Under the pieces are notes generated by a model. That model saw only the letters and a program-made list of their open reading frames with translations. It was not told the origin of the DNA and searched no databases. A stretch of DNA of 64,000 nt. Origin: Mycogone perniciosa. Taxonomy: Eukaryota; Ascomycota; Sordariomycetes; Hypocreales; Hypocreaceae. The stretch lies in assembly GCA_025331125.1 (NCBI GenBank), contig JAOALB010000117.1, positions 116,557-180,556 on the forward strand. Direction: 5' to 3'. Of the stretch, positions 11,681 to 21,890 are shown piece after piece. Both the position numbers and the translations under genes were made by a program. Position 1 is the stretch's first letter. Each line of letters opens with the position of its first letter.

Positions 11681-12640
11681 GTGTTGAAGAATCTGATTTC
11701 TGGTCTATCTACTAAAGAGCAGGAAAAAATAATCCAACAGTTTCGAAACATTATTGGATCCACCCTTATCCTGGCCAACCCCCTTTCAACATCAGCCCTA
11801 AGCCAGATCATCAACATCCCTAAACACACTATTGATAACTAACTAGATATGTTTCATTCAGTCTTGCGCGTACCACCATCACCCAAGTCTCCTGTAAGGT
11901 TGTTGTATGTCCCTTTTCGGGACTTTCTTATAGATCCTGATAAGGACGAGAAGAGTCCTTTCTAGGTAAACAAGAAACAAGCCTAGACGCGGATAGCTGC
12001 CAATTACCTGCGTCTAATAGAGAGCCACCTTAGACCTAATATTTATAGCATTCGAGGTCCAGGCATACTGCGATCGACTGTCAGGCCACAGAAAATTGGG
12101 GCTTGCCTTCCACCAGAAGTCCAGTATGTTTGTTTGTACCGGGTGTACCATCTACAGTAAGCGAAAACCTCTGTTTCTGACAACGAAAGAGTTCACAACT
12201 TCCTAACGTATTATTTCCTCCACTGGATGGAGGCATTAAGCCTGACTGGGCAGACTCGGGAAAGTCTCCGTCTATTTGAGACAATAAATTCACTATTTGA
12301 TGTAAGTTCAACACCGTTGCCTTCTCGCATGATTCGTCTCTTCTGGCTTCGGCCTTGGTAGATGGTATGGGCCATAGTGGCTCGGTTATACTAGCAGACT
12401 TCTCCCACGACACATCACTCGTGGCAGCATCCGGTGGAGATAAAACAGCACGGTATAGCTTGTTCATACAGGCGATTGCATCTTGGATATGGATCTCGGG
12501 GTAGCATCATCTCGCCTATTTTTCGGGGACGGTAATATTTGTTGGATTTGCGGATCACCAAGCGCTCTAGGAGTTTTCACTTGTCTTCCCACGTCATAGC
12601 CATAGGCTGCGCATATAGTATATAGGATGAAAGCAACCAA
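11681..12640 (+). pseudogene. Relic of a NACHT-WD40 (NLR/STAND, HET-E-like) gene
   Basis: One frame from 11,681 to about 12,310 reads as the region after the NACHT domain of fungal NLR proteins: GLSTKEQEKIIQQFRNIIGS, LHSVLRVP-like FHSVLRVPPSPKSPVR, FRDFLIDPDKDEKSPF, IAANYLRLIESHLR, CLPPEVQYVCLYRVYHLQ, HNFLTYYFLHWMEALSLTG. It is broken by TAA 11840-11842, TAG 11963-11965, TAG 11984-11986 and TAA 12158-12160. A second frame around 12,370-12,460 gives a WD40 signature, GHSGSVILADFSHDTSLVAA followed by SGGDKTAR, the usual first WD repeat of these proteins. A third fragment near 12,540-12,630 resembles the domain's end (SHVIAIGCAYSI). At least two of the stops (CAA to TAA, TGG to TAG) fit RIP-type transitions. 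Intact members are cytosolic non-self sensors in fungal incompatibility. Clearly non-functional here. Confidence 0.8.
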
Positions 12641-13445
12641 GCTCCGTCTCTATCATCTAGCCAGGAACAGACAGATTTAATAATACCTAGGAGTTCAGCC
12701 AGTGATAGCCAGCGAACATCGGCTGTTGTATGTATTCCCTGGCTCCTTGTCTACATATCCTCTGATGCATATATATCGAATAAGGCCGTTCCTAAACACA
12801 TACAACTAAAGGTTGTGAAAAAAACCAGGGTCCCGTCAAGTTCTTTTCTTGAGTTCGATTCTAAAATTCCAACTGTGGAGTCACATCATTGCGTCATAAT
12901 CAAGCCAATGATCTCCGGCAATATAATTTAAAGTAATACCACCAGAACAGATAAAGATTACTACTGAGACAGATTATCTATATATAACTATAAAATTCTA
13001 TTAATAAGTTCGCTTGATATATAATTGCCTATATATTTAATAGAATATTTTGTTATAGTTAACATAATATAGCTAGCTATTTTAATATAATTAAATTACT
13101 TTAAATAATAAGTTTATATATTTCCTTTAAATTATCTATTTTATAGGAATTTTTATTTATTTTAATACTATTACTTTTCAATCATAAAGCTTTCAAAATA
13201 AATGACAATTTTCATATCATTAAAAATATGTATGTCAACTAGATACGGCTAAAGCGCCATTGCTGCACGGGTCAGCTAATCTCACGTGACTGCTTGGCTA
13301 TGTATACCAACTGGCCGACGACAACCTTGCTCTATCACTCACTAGTCAACCAACTCATCACGATGTCAGTTCTGTCAGTCTTGGTCTTTATCGCGCAAGG
13401 TGAATTCTTGGCTGTAGCTCCTCACCATAGTAGCATACTGACAGC
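12641..13445. repeat. Non-coding, strongly AT-rich stretch
   Basis: From about 12,940 to 13,240 the sequence is nearly all A and T with dense TA steps, like the block at 1-300. No frame looks coding. At about 13,290 composition returns to normal shortly before the next gene. A RIP-mutated repeat is the simplest reading, but no element is recognisable. Confidence 0.5.
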
Positions 13446-14737
13446 ATGCTGCCGGAAAACCTCTCCGGAGGGGTTACTCAAAAAAAACCACTGGACGATG
13501 CGGCCCATCTCGAGCTGTTCTACCGCGTCCTCGTGGGTCAAGAGAAATGCCCCAGTATGTCCTATGAATCACGTTCTCATTCGACTTTTTCTATCCAGTA
13601 ACCGCTAATTCAACTGAAGGCAAACTATCCGTGGAGTTGCAACAGGGGATCAAGCTAGTTTGGGAGGACGTCTACGATTTCGTTAACCCTTTTGGCGACC
13701 GCCGAGGTGGTTTATTCAACAGCGTTTGGACATTCGACCTCGATAAAGATGTGCTTTTTCTCACAAAGGATCATCGACTCTGCTCAACGCTTCTCGAACT
13801 TGCTCGGGAACGACTGCTCACTCTGGACGACTTCGAGGTGCTGAGCTCACCTAGACAACCATTCCTGGAAGAGCAGACTCTCCCAGGACCCTATTGGGAG
13901 CCCAAATTGGACCCCCCTCCGCGGGCAAGGTCATTTCTTGGCCAAGTCCTCCGTGATTTTGCCTACACGTGGCGCCATGTTCTTCGGAGGCAAATGAACA
14001 CCACGATGTTTATGAAGCTAGCATATGCCACCATCTAGATCTCAAGATTAGAGTTCACTATAGTAGAACGCGTGGGATTTGAACATATCTCTACTGGCGG
14101 ACCATATGTTCAAGTGGTAGACCTACCAAGCTGGGAGACCCCTGAGGCGACGCTCGTCCAAGCCAGGTCGTCTTGGTTTGCCCTAGCACAGGACACCCGG
14201 GAGGGCCTTGAGATGGTACGGCGCCATAGGAACAGCTATCCACCGTTGGGAGATCCCAGAACCGATGTGGCAACATATGCCATCCTGACTCTTCGGCATG
14301 TTACTCTTTGCAAGGCCCACGGGGGTAAGATAGTGTGGACGCGATCCGAGGCGCTATTCAACGACACTCCTGTATCCGATGCTGCTATCGACATGATTCT
14401 CTGGGCGACCAACACGACCAGCACCGAGCCACAACCAAGTGCAATCAACTTTCTTCCTGTCGAGATTCAAGATAAGGTTCTCTATTATGCAACAATCAGC
14501 TTAGTTGCGTCAGCCAAACTGGGCTATGAACTTGGTCTAGGGTCGCCATTCTCTTGGATTGATAGAGGTGTAAAAATCAGCGTTGAAGAAGTCAAGAGGC
14601 ACCGGTTTGAAAGCTCCCCCGTAGAATCCCAGATCGCTTTCAACGGAGCGATTAGCGGCTTGTCGTACAAGCGGGAGCGCGGGTACCATGTTGGACATGC
14701 TAGCCAAACTCCGGTTCCTATTCTCAGGGGGGCGTAG
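13446..14737 (+). pseudogene. Unidentified fungal gene interrupted by one in-frame TAG
   Basis: I do not recognise the family. A plausible model starts at ATG 13,446 (MLPENLSGGV), removes an intron 13,555-13,619 and continues to TAG 14,735-14,737, about 408 residues. The frame is protein-like throughout but carries a single TAG at 14,036-14,038 (context ATC-TAG-ATC). Both sides are in the same frame, and the GT-AG introns I tested do not remove the stop in phase. CAG to TAG is a RIP-type change. Visible features: a charged N-terminal half with FVNPFGDRRGG and YWEPKLDPPPRARS, and a C-terminal half with INFLPVEIQDKVLYYATISL, a pattern resembling a short helical hydrophobic segment. No signal peptide or known catalytic motif. 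Its acceptor (GAAG) is weak, so the first intron is tentative. It lies between the NLR relic and the first housekeeping gene. Confidence 0.5.
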
Positions 14738-15886
14738 TTCATACGTTAAGCTACGCGTGTATAAAAGATTACCCCACGCCTTGGCCAACGGGTAAGCTCA
14801 CCATCCATCTTGAAGCGCCCCTCCCCTGGCGATGGATAGTCTGCGTGTTGCGTAGGACCACTTCATCGAGTATGATAAGCCGGTTCTCGCCGTGTCGGGC
14901 CTCAACTGGGAATTCATGCAAGGCAGGGAGAACGGGAATGTTAGAGCCGCCGTCGCCAAGAGGAAATGAAGGTGAGGCCGCCCTGATGGACGAGACGGTA
15001 TTGGAGGACCTAGAAAAGATGCGCATAGCGCACAGCAACTGAACCTGAAGTGACGATGCCGCGTAGGAGTTTGCGAATATTATGCTCTAGTTCATAATTA
15101 GAAATCCGGTTCTAGAGCGCTTGACAATTAAAGAGAGCTAATATTAAAGTAGTTATATATACATACAGTACTATAGCATTACTGCTGTATTTTTTAAGAG
15201 CTCAATAGAATGATCAGACACTCTAATGAGCGTCATGTTTATAAATTATAGTGAGCATTTTCCATAGCGGTCATTTAACGTACTTCAGTAATGCCTTAAG
15301 AAGGGACGTCCACAACTGGCTCTTTTAACAACTTGGTCCAGGTTAAACCCTAATGTAAATTAAGCATTATCGGCCGAAGATATAAGTGAAGCCGTCCCCT
15401 AAAGCCAAAACCACGATTTTATTCTGTACTAAATCTAGTCATTATCTCATATTTTATGTACTAAGATGACTGGAAGCGCTTTCGTAGCCGTCAATCGTCG
15501 CGTTGTGAATGAGCGGAGGGCCAAGTACTACGGGACTGCCAGCATTAATAAAACAGGGGCTGCAAGACATCTACTACCACTACTCGTATACTATTGCTAT
15601 GGATATACATCTCTCATTACTATGGATACTCCCTACCATGGATAACCTTTATCTAGCGGTTATTTATAGTATGATAAAACGCTTACTACTATTAGGGTAT
15701 TATCCACTCGTATGTTTTTGCAGTCTCTGCTTTATTGTCACCCGCTTGCCTGGCAATAATAGTGGGCCGTTGGGCATGGTAAACCCCACAACAGCATAAA
15801 CTCGGCTTCATTCTGCTAGGATCGAAAATTCATGCCCGGCCAATTACTAATGCTTGAATGGATATACAATATCCGTTTCACTACAA
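14738..15886. other. Intergenic stretch, no supported gene
   Basis: Moderately AT-rich. Small frames at 14,845-15,042 and 15,509-15,799 show no family character. The right-hand part should hold the promoter of the flavin-reductase-like gene. This stretch marks the boundary between the accessory island and the conserved gene block. Confidence 0.45.
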
Positions 15887-16012
15887 ATGCATTCGTTTTC
15901 GGTGATAAGAAGAACCTCTTCGCGCGTATTCCTCTCACTTCCCTCTCTCTCATTCTCTTTACTCCATAGTACCGCCTCTCATAAACCTCCATCTCAAACG
16001 AGAGCCTTCACC

Positions 16013-16929
16013 ATGAGCAACTCCCTGCATAGAGACTTCAAACAGACAGAATCCTCACGTCCAGACTTCAACACCTCCTCCCAATTCCAATACACAAAAA
16101 CCGCCAACCCGGACTGGTCCTTCGGCGATGGCGCCAACAACCTCTCCTCCACGTCTTCATCCTCCCAGCGTCACATTTCCATAAACCCTCACGAAGAAGG
16201 CCGTCCCACAGGCTTCAACTACAAACTCCTCATTTCTGGCATCGTCCCCCGTCCCATCGCCTTCATCAGCTCACGTTCCTCCGACGGCTCATCCGAAAAC
16301 CTCGCTTTGTTCAGCTTCTTCAACATGATCAGCTACGATCCCCCGCTATTCGTCGTCAGCTTCACAAACTCCCTCACCGAACCCAAAGATACGCTACGAA
16401 ATATCTTGGATTCTAAAGAATGCGTCATCAATATCATTTCAGAGCACTGGGTCGAGGCTGCTAATGCAGCGAGCATCGATGCGCCGTATGGGACCTCGGA
16501 GTGGGATATCACGGGCTTGACAAAGGACTACTCGTGTGAGACTGTTAAAGCCCCGCGCGTGAAGGAGGCAATTTTTAGCGTCGAGGCCAAGTTGGAGTCG
16601 TTTAGGGAATGGGAGAGCAGGGCTACTCCGGGGAAGAAGGCGACTGTTACAGTTGTTTTGGAGGGGACGCACTTTTGGGTGCGAGAGGATGCGATTAATG
16701 AGGACAAGAATATTGTAGACCTGGCGGTAAGTGATGTTATTTTACCTGGAGATGAAATCGACTGTGAATGAAGGGCTAACTTGAATGACAGGTCCTAAAG
16801 CCTATGGCGCGTATGGGCGGCATCACATACGGCAGGACAACCGAGGCCATAGAGATCCCGAGACCACGGTTTGACAAAGACCTCGGTGGTCAGGAAGGCC
16901 TCGAGAAGCTCACAAGCCCAAAGAAATAG
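16013..16929 (+). CDS. Flavin reductase-like (FMN-binding split barrel) protein
   Basis: Member of the flavin reductase domain / DIM6-NTAB family, which binds FMN and reduces flavins or uses them in oxidoreductase reactions. Exons 16013-16736 and 16792-16929 with a GT-AG intron of 55 nt; about 286 residues from ATG 16013 (MSNSLHRDFK). The core begins at about residue 60 with INPHEEGRPTGFNYKLLISG, followed by IVPRPIAFISSRSSDG, NLALFSFFNMISYDPPLFVV and CVINIISEHWVEAANAAS, all typical of the family. The end is KPMARMGGITYGRT. The frame is open upstream to an ATG at 15,887, which would add a 42-residue, Arg/Ser-rich, acid-free leader resembling a mitochondrial presequence; either or both starts may be used. 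Its substrate is unknown. No sign of decay, unlike the genes to its left. Confidence 0.85.
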
Positions 16930-17190
16930 AGAAAACACGCAGTCCCTTGTCACTTTTCAAGGGCAAACGAAGAGGACTTGGAGGCTGAGAATAGCATTGC
17001 ATAGGAGCAGAGAACCGCCAAATACACGGGAAAAGAGGTATATATATGTACATGTCATCTCGTCGTTCATGCACATGGCCAGAATGGCCTGCAATCATTA
17101 TAAACAAAAACTCCACCCATCCTAAGTAACCTGGGGGGAAGAAACGACAATATCCGAAGGAGATACCCGATATCTCGACATACTCGTAGA

Positions 17191-19251
17191 TCAAAAATAA
17201 AAGCTCTGCCCTGGCTTGGAAACAATAAACTCACATCCCAGCTGTACATCCTCCTCATAGTCATTCAGCTGCTGCAAGATCGACTCACCCGCCTGCACCC
17301 CATCTGCTAGCGTCTCCTTGACGTGTATGATGACGACCTTGAGCCCCTCAAGAGGCCTTGGAGCCGGCGGAATGCCCACTATCATAGGCACGGGGATATC
17401 GAATTCACCGAGCGACAACTCCGCTGTCGGCGTTGCCAAGTGCGGAGTCTCAGCCTCGGACTTAGCCGACAGATACTCGGCAGGCATATGCAGTGGATTT
17501 GACGATTTAGGCGATACAGGGTCCTCCTCATCGGCGCTATGCAGGCTCAGTGCTGCAGTGGGAGCTCGCTTCCGATGCGCCCCCGGACCCGTATCGTCGT
17601 CTTCGGCGCCGCCCCGCTTGCGCTTCTTGGACTCGAGGGCTCGCGCCTTGCGAGCGGTCTCGACTTCATTAGCTAGAACCTGCATCTCCTCGATGATGTA
17701 GACGGGCTTCAGGTGTCCGAAGAGCCGCTCGTTGGGCTGCGAGTCGTCGTAGCTACATTCGATGAAGATGGCGGCCAGGGTGCCGGCCGCGATCTTGGGT
17801 GCTGCTTCTTGCCAGATCTGGAGATTGCGGGGGCTTAGGGAGATGCTGTCCGGCTCCACGTCTCCAAAGATGAGCACCTCGCGCTCGTGCGTCTGCTCCT
17901 TGATGAAGTAGGCGCTCGAGTCATAGACGCAGTGGCGCGGTTCAAAGTCGCTGCCTCCGAACTGCGGCGACGCACCGCCAAAGGAAGTCTGGGGGAGTGT
18001 GCTCTGGCGCCGGGCGTAGCCTGGTGGGTATTGGTAACTGAAGGTGTCGCGGCGGGTCATCTGAATGGGGATGTCGTGTGTGTGCAGATGGCCATACGTA
18101 TCCCGCCGGGCCATCAAGCCGGACACGTCCTGGCTCCCAAACCGTATCGGCAGCGCATTGCAAACCGATCCACGATGGGTGTGCTTCTCCATGCAGTGGC
18201 CATGGCTGACGCTCCATGTCTTGACAAGCAGCCCTTCACAAACCTCCAAGTAGCCGTCACCCAAAGCCGGACTGCCTCCCTCCACCAGCCGCAAGTAGGT
18301 CAGCAAGCCAGCGCCATTGTTTTCATCGCTAAGATTAGGCCATATTACGTTGTTGAAAATATGGTTCTTGAGGGCTTCAATGGTCGAGGGCAGTCCAGCC
18401 AGTTTCTTTGGACGAGTGCCTGGTAAGCCAGCTGTGTTAATGACAAACGCAGAGATGTGATCTAGATGTGGATGGGTGATCAAATAGGTGTCGACAAGGG
18501 AGCGTGTGACGTAGGCGGCATTGGCGGCAGCAGTAGTAAATGGCAGTTCAAGTCCGGCAAACGGACCCGTCGTCAAAATATTGGGACCGGGAACGGATGA
18601 TGGTGTCGGAGTTGGCGGCGGTGATGCGGGCAAAGCTTCTTCGATGAGACGGGTGATTGCGGAAAGATGAACACCGCCATCGACGGCGACAATAGAGCCC
18701 TTGCGCCAATTCTCGGGTACTGAGCGGACGAGAAAGGCTGTTGTGTTGGATTCTTGAGGGCCACCACCAGAGCCCTGCAATAAGAGGTGATTAGCTGTGT
18801 TGTTCTATCTGTATGGGTTGAGTTTCTACGTGAAATCCCATCACGATGGCTTCATCATGGTGTAAGAGGGGGAGAGTGTGGAAGAGTCGAGATGCTTCAC
18901 GATGAACCACGTAACCTGCCGGCAGGCATGACAGGACACTATCAAGATCAAACGCCCAAATCCAACAGCCAAAGACGCCGATGATGACTGTGCACAGAAT
19001 CGTTTGTTCCCTTGATTGGGAGCACTGGCCCCGGTTAGGTCAGGCGTAGATCATTCAGCGCACCATGACAATGACCAAGTTTCGATACCAAAAGTCCCAT
19101 AGTATATGACCCAAACTCCAAGTGGTCGTCAGGGGAAGAAAAAAACGGTACGGAGTACTCCGTAGGTGTGACAGAAATATGTCAACCAAAAAAAAGCAAT
19201 ACATACCAGGATAATCACCTGCAACGACGCAGGCGGCGACTCATCCTCCAT
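17191..19251 (-). CDS. PDE1: Low-affinity (class II) 3',5'-cyclic-nucleotide phosphodiesterase
   Basis: Hydrolyses cAMP/cGMP to the 5'-nucleotide, damping PKA signalling. Model: exon 1 at 19251-19207 (15 codons, MEDESPPASLQVIIL), intron 18,775-19,206, exon 2 at 18774-17191; 542 residues. The junction joins VIIL to GSGGGPQESNT in phase 0 with a GTATGT donor and TTGCAG acceptor. The class II signature ITHPHLDHISAF (metal-binding HxHxDH, about residue 112) is intact. Later blocks VCNALPIRFG, LIFGDVEPDS and IFIECSYDDSQPNERLFGHL are also diagnostic. Yeast Pde1 is 369 residues; the extra length comes from low-complexity inserts (a Pro/Ser/Thr stretch near residue 55 and a KKRKRGG-type basic insert near 400, a possible nuclear signal). 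The 432 nt first intron is unusually long for this window. Confidence 0.9.
19149..19164. repeat. Perfect 16 bp palindrome of the TACGGAGTA family
   Basis: TACGGAGTACTCCGTA, upstream of or within the leader region of PDE1. It is the most complete copy of a motif scattered through the intergenic DNA of this window; see the findings. Confidence 0.7.
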
Positions 19252-21890
19252 GACTTGACTCATCTGAAAGCCACTCTGATTCACGACTAACCGACGGCTC
19301 GACTTCAAAGTCTGATGCTTTGACTTAGCTTCCTCCTCAGCACAAGCTCTCTCGCTCTCCCTCCTTGGATCTGATCCCCTAAATCCAAGAGCCCAAACCC
19401 ATACGTCGCGCCCGCAGAAAGAAAGACGGTCAAAGACGCCAAATTCCAGGCCCGCCCTAAGAAGGCCTCCAGAGGAATTTAGCGAAATAAACTGAAAAAG
19501 AAGCCGCTTAGAACACTTCCGTTTCGTTGATCCTTTTTCGTGGCTTGTGACGAAAGGCTTCGCACGTGACCCCTGACGTCGTGTTTCCTGGGCTGCTCAG
19601 GCTCCCGGCTCAGCCCTGTTGGGATAAAGTTAGGCGGTGCGGATGATAGAAGAAGTCGTAGCAGAGGTGCAGAGGCGGGCGCGGCTCTAATAATATTATA
19701 ATAATATTATAGGCAAATTGTCGCTACGGTTCACGTATCTCGTTTCGTTTGGTTGTGTTGGTGTTTGTTGGGTATGTGGTGATACCAAGATGTATGTACC
19801 TCGCCGAGCGGTCTCGAAAAGGGGGATTAATGACGAGATATCATGTAGCTGCCCAGGTTTTGCTGTCCTGCAATTCCAGAGGAAAATCTGCTTGTTAGAG
19901 ACAGAAACACGGCTCACACAGGTCTCTCACACACAGAAGAGATGTAGCCAGCTCTCGGCGCTACCGATTGGACGAGTATCACAGCGGCAGCAGCAAATAA
20001 TAGGGCCCCGAGCCAACACAGGCTCTATAGAGTACTGAGCACTCGCATTTAATATCAAGTATCAAGGTATTTTCTTGCTGGGATCAAAAATTTCAAGAAG
20101 CAGAATCAGGTGTCCTGGTACTGTTCCTGTTGGGAGGATACAGGCTTGCTTTTGAACTCTCAACTGGCCTGGCCCATTTAGTATGTATCATCACCCCCCG
20201 TCTGTCCGTCCGTTGATTGTTTTTAGCGTCACCATTGGAGGCATGCTAATTACTGCTAGTTAGTGCCTTCGGCGTTGCCGCTCTTTGGCCTCGCAGGCAC
20301 TGACATGGATGGATGGACTGGCGCGAGAGGCGCATCATGGGGGCCCAATTCCAACGTCCCGGCCCCACGGATTGTGTAACCCCCTGCTGCTGCTACTAAG
20401 ACATCTACTGCTTCTGGTGTTGGTCACAACACACATCTCCAACCAACCGAATCCGCGACATCTCGCCGACCATCGGTGGTGTCACCACGGGAGGCTGCGG
20501 ATGATTCTTTGTAAGTGGTGAATCAACAAGCCTGTTATCGCTCACCCATGTCCCTGTCCCGTGGCACCAACAAACGCTCAGAGTAGTGCCTAAAAATAAC
20601 AAGGCTTAGTAATGCCGTCTCCTCGGGTCTCCCAGGCCCTTTTGTCCTTTGATTCGGGGATCCCTCGGTTGTGGGGAGTGCTGAGCCGCAATATCTGAAC
20701 TAGTGCCCTAGTTCTGAATAGCAACACGGCGACTGCGAACGCCTCAATTCAGGATCCAAGCAGGCTCTTTTTTTCCTCGTGTACGGAGTACAGCTTGCTG
20801 CTTACTCTTTATCTCCGGTTTGGTGCTCGTACGTGAAATTTGCAAAGACAAATGGACCCTTTTTTGCAATAATGAAAGATAGGCCAACTTTCGTTGATCG
20901 GATCATTCTTTCATATGCCCCATGCCCCCTGTCCGGGGTATCCGTCAGGTGTATGTCTTAATAGAGACATTTCCGAATACTGCTCCGCAGCTGTTTTAAT
21001 TCTAAACATAAACAAGTGTAAATAGTAGTAGTAACCAACAATTGAAGGATAATAGAATAGGTAGCATGCATATCTCTATCAATTAGCTCTATCCCATGCA
21101 TCAAACTAGCAATCCCAATCCGATACGAAGGACCTGTTTGACCGTGCACCCCGTGCCGCTGATCTACGAGATGCCTTTCCACTCCCCTTGTCGACACCAT
21201 GTTTAACAGTGCTCCGCCCTCCGTCGTAGTGGTATCAAAAACACTAAGCCCTTTTGCTATGCATACCCCCATAGCTTCTACTCGTAATATATGTAATCAA
21301 CAAATAGACAGACCTCCCATTCCCTCCGTGACATCCCACGTGGTCCAGCAGCATGCACAGTCCCATGTTCATGAACATGAAAGAAACTGCCGCTCAAAAG
21401 GCGAGCAACTGAGCGTCGCACGAGCCACAAAATGTCAATTGATCCTTCAAAAGCTCAACAAATGCTTACAGCCGGTCCTCCGTTGTCGTTCGTTCAGGTA
21501 GAATGATCCCGTCCAACGAGGACCGGGGGTTCACATCGCTTGATGCGGGACTCCGGAGGTCACCGTAGGACGGAGCATATTACTCGTAGTAGTATGTAGT
21601 ATCAGTACCAATCCCCAGGACAGTGGCCTGTTCTTTTACAAGTATGGGTATCTTGAGGTATCCCGGCCTAGCCCGGTTTGCAGGGCTTTCGCTGCAAGTC
21701 ACCGTCCCTTCCGCCTCCGGGGGCGCCGAAGATTCAAGGCCAGGGGCCGGCATCGCGCTCAAAGACCTATCGGAGCTCCAACATCCAGGCCCTTGCTATG
21801 CTGCCTGACGCCCTCTGGGGGGTCGACGTGGGGGCTAGAGTCACAACACTCCCCCACCGTTGTCCGCATTCTTACCTGTCTGTATGGGTC
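19252..21890. other. Long intergenic region between PDE1 and the unidentified 754-residue protein
   Basis: About 2.6 kb without a frame I can support. It contains the PDE1 promoter (a pyrimidine-rich leader just upstream of 19,251), a perfect 16 bp palindrome TACGGAGTACTCCGTA at 19,149-19,164, an (ATA/TTA) palindromic run at 19,689-19,711, and another TACGGAGTA at 20,782-20,790. The part next to 21,890 would be the 3' UTR of the minus-strand gene. No tRNA or other RNA gene was seen. Confidence 0.5.

Noticed and set aside
12081..12467. 128-codon minus-strand frame
   Set aside because: It lies antisense to the NACHT-WD40 relic, whose plus-strand reading has clear family motifs; the minus frame has none.
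13969..14066. Intron over TAG 14,036
   Set aside because: GT sites at 13,969, 13,979 and 14,008 with AG at 14,051, 14,063 or 14,066 never give a length divisible by three, and none has a good donor.
17887..18426. 179-codon plus-strand frame
   Set aside because: Antisense shadow of the PDE1 catalytic exon.
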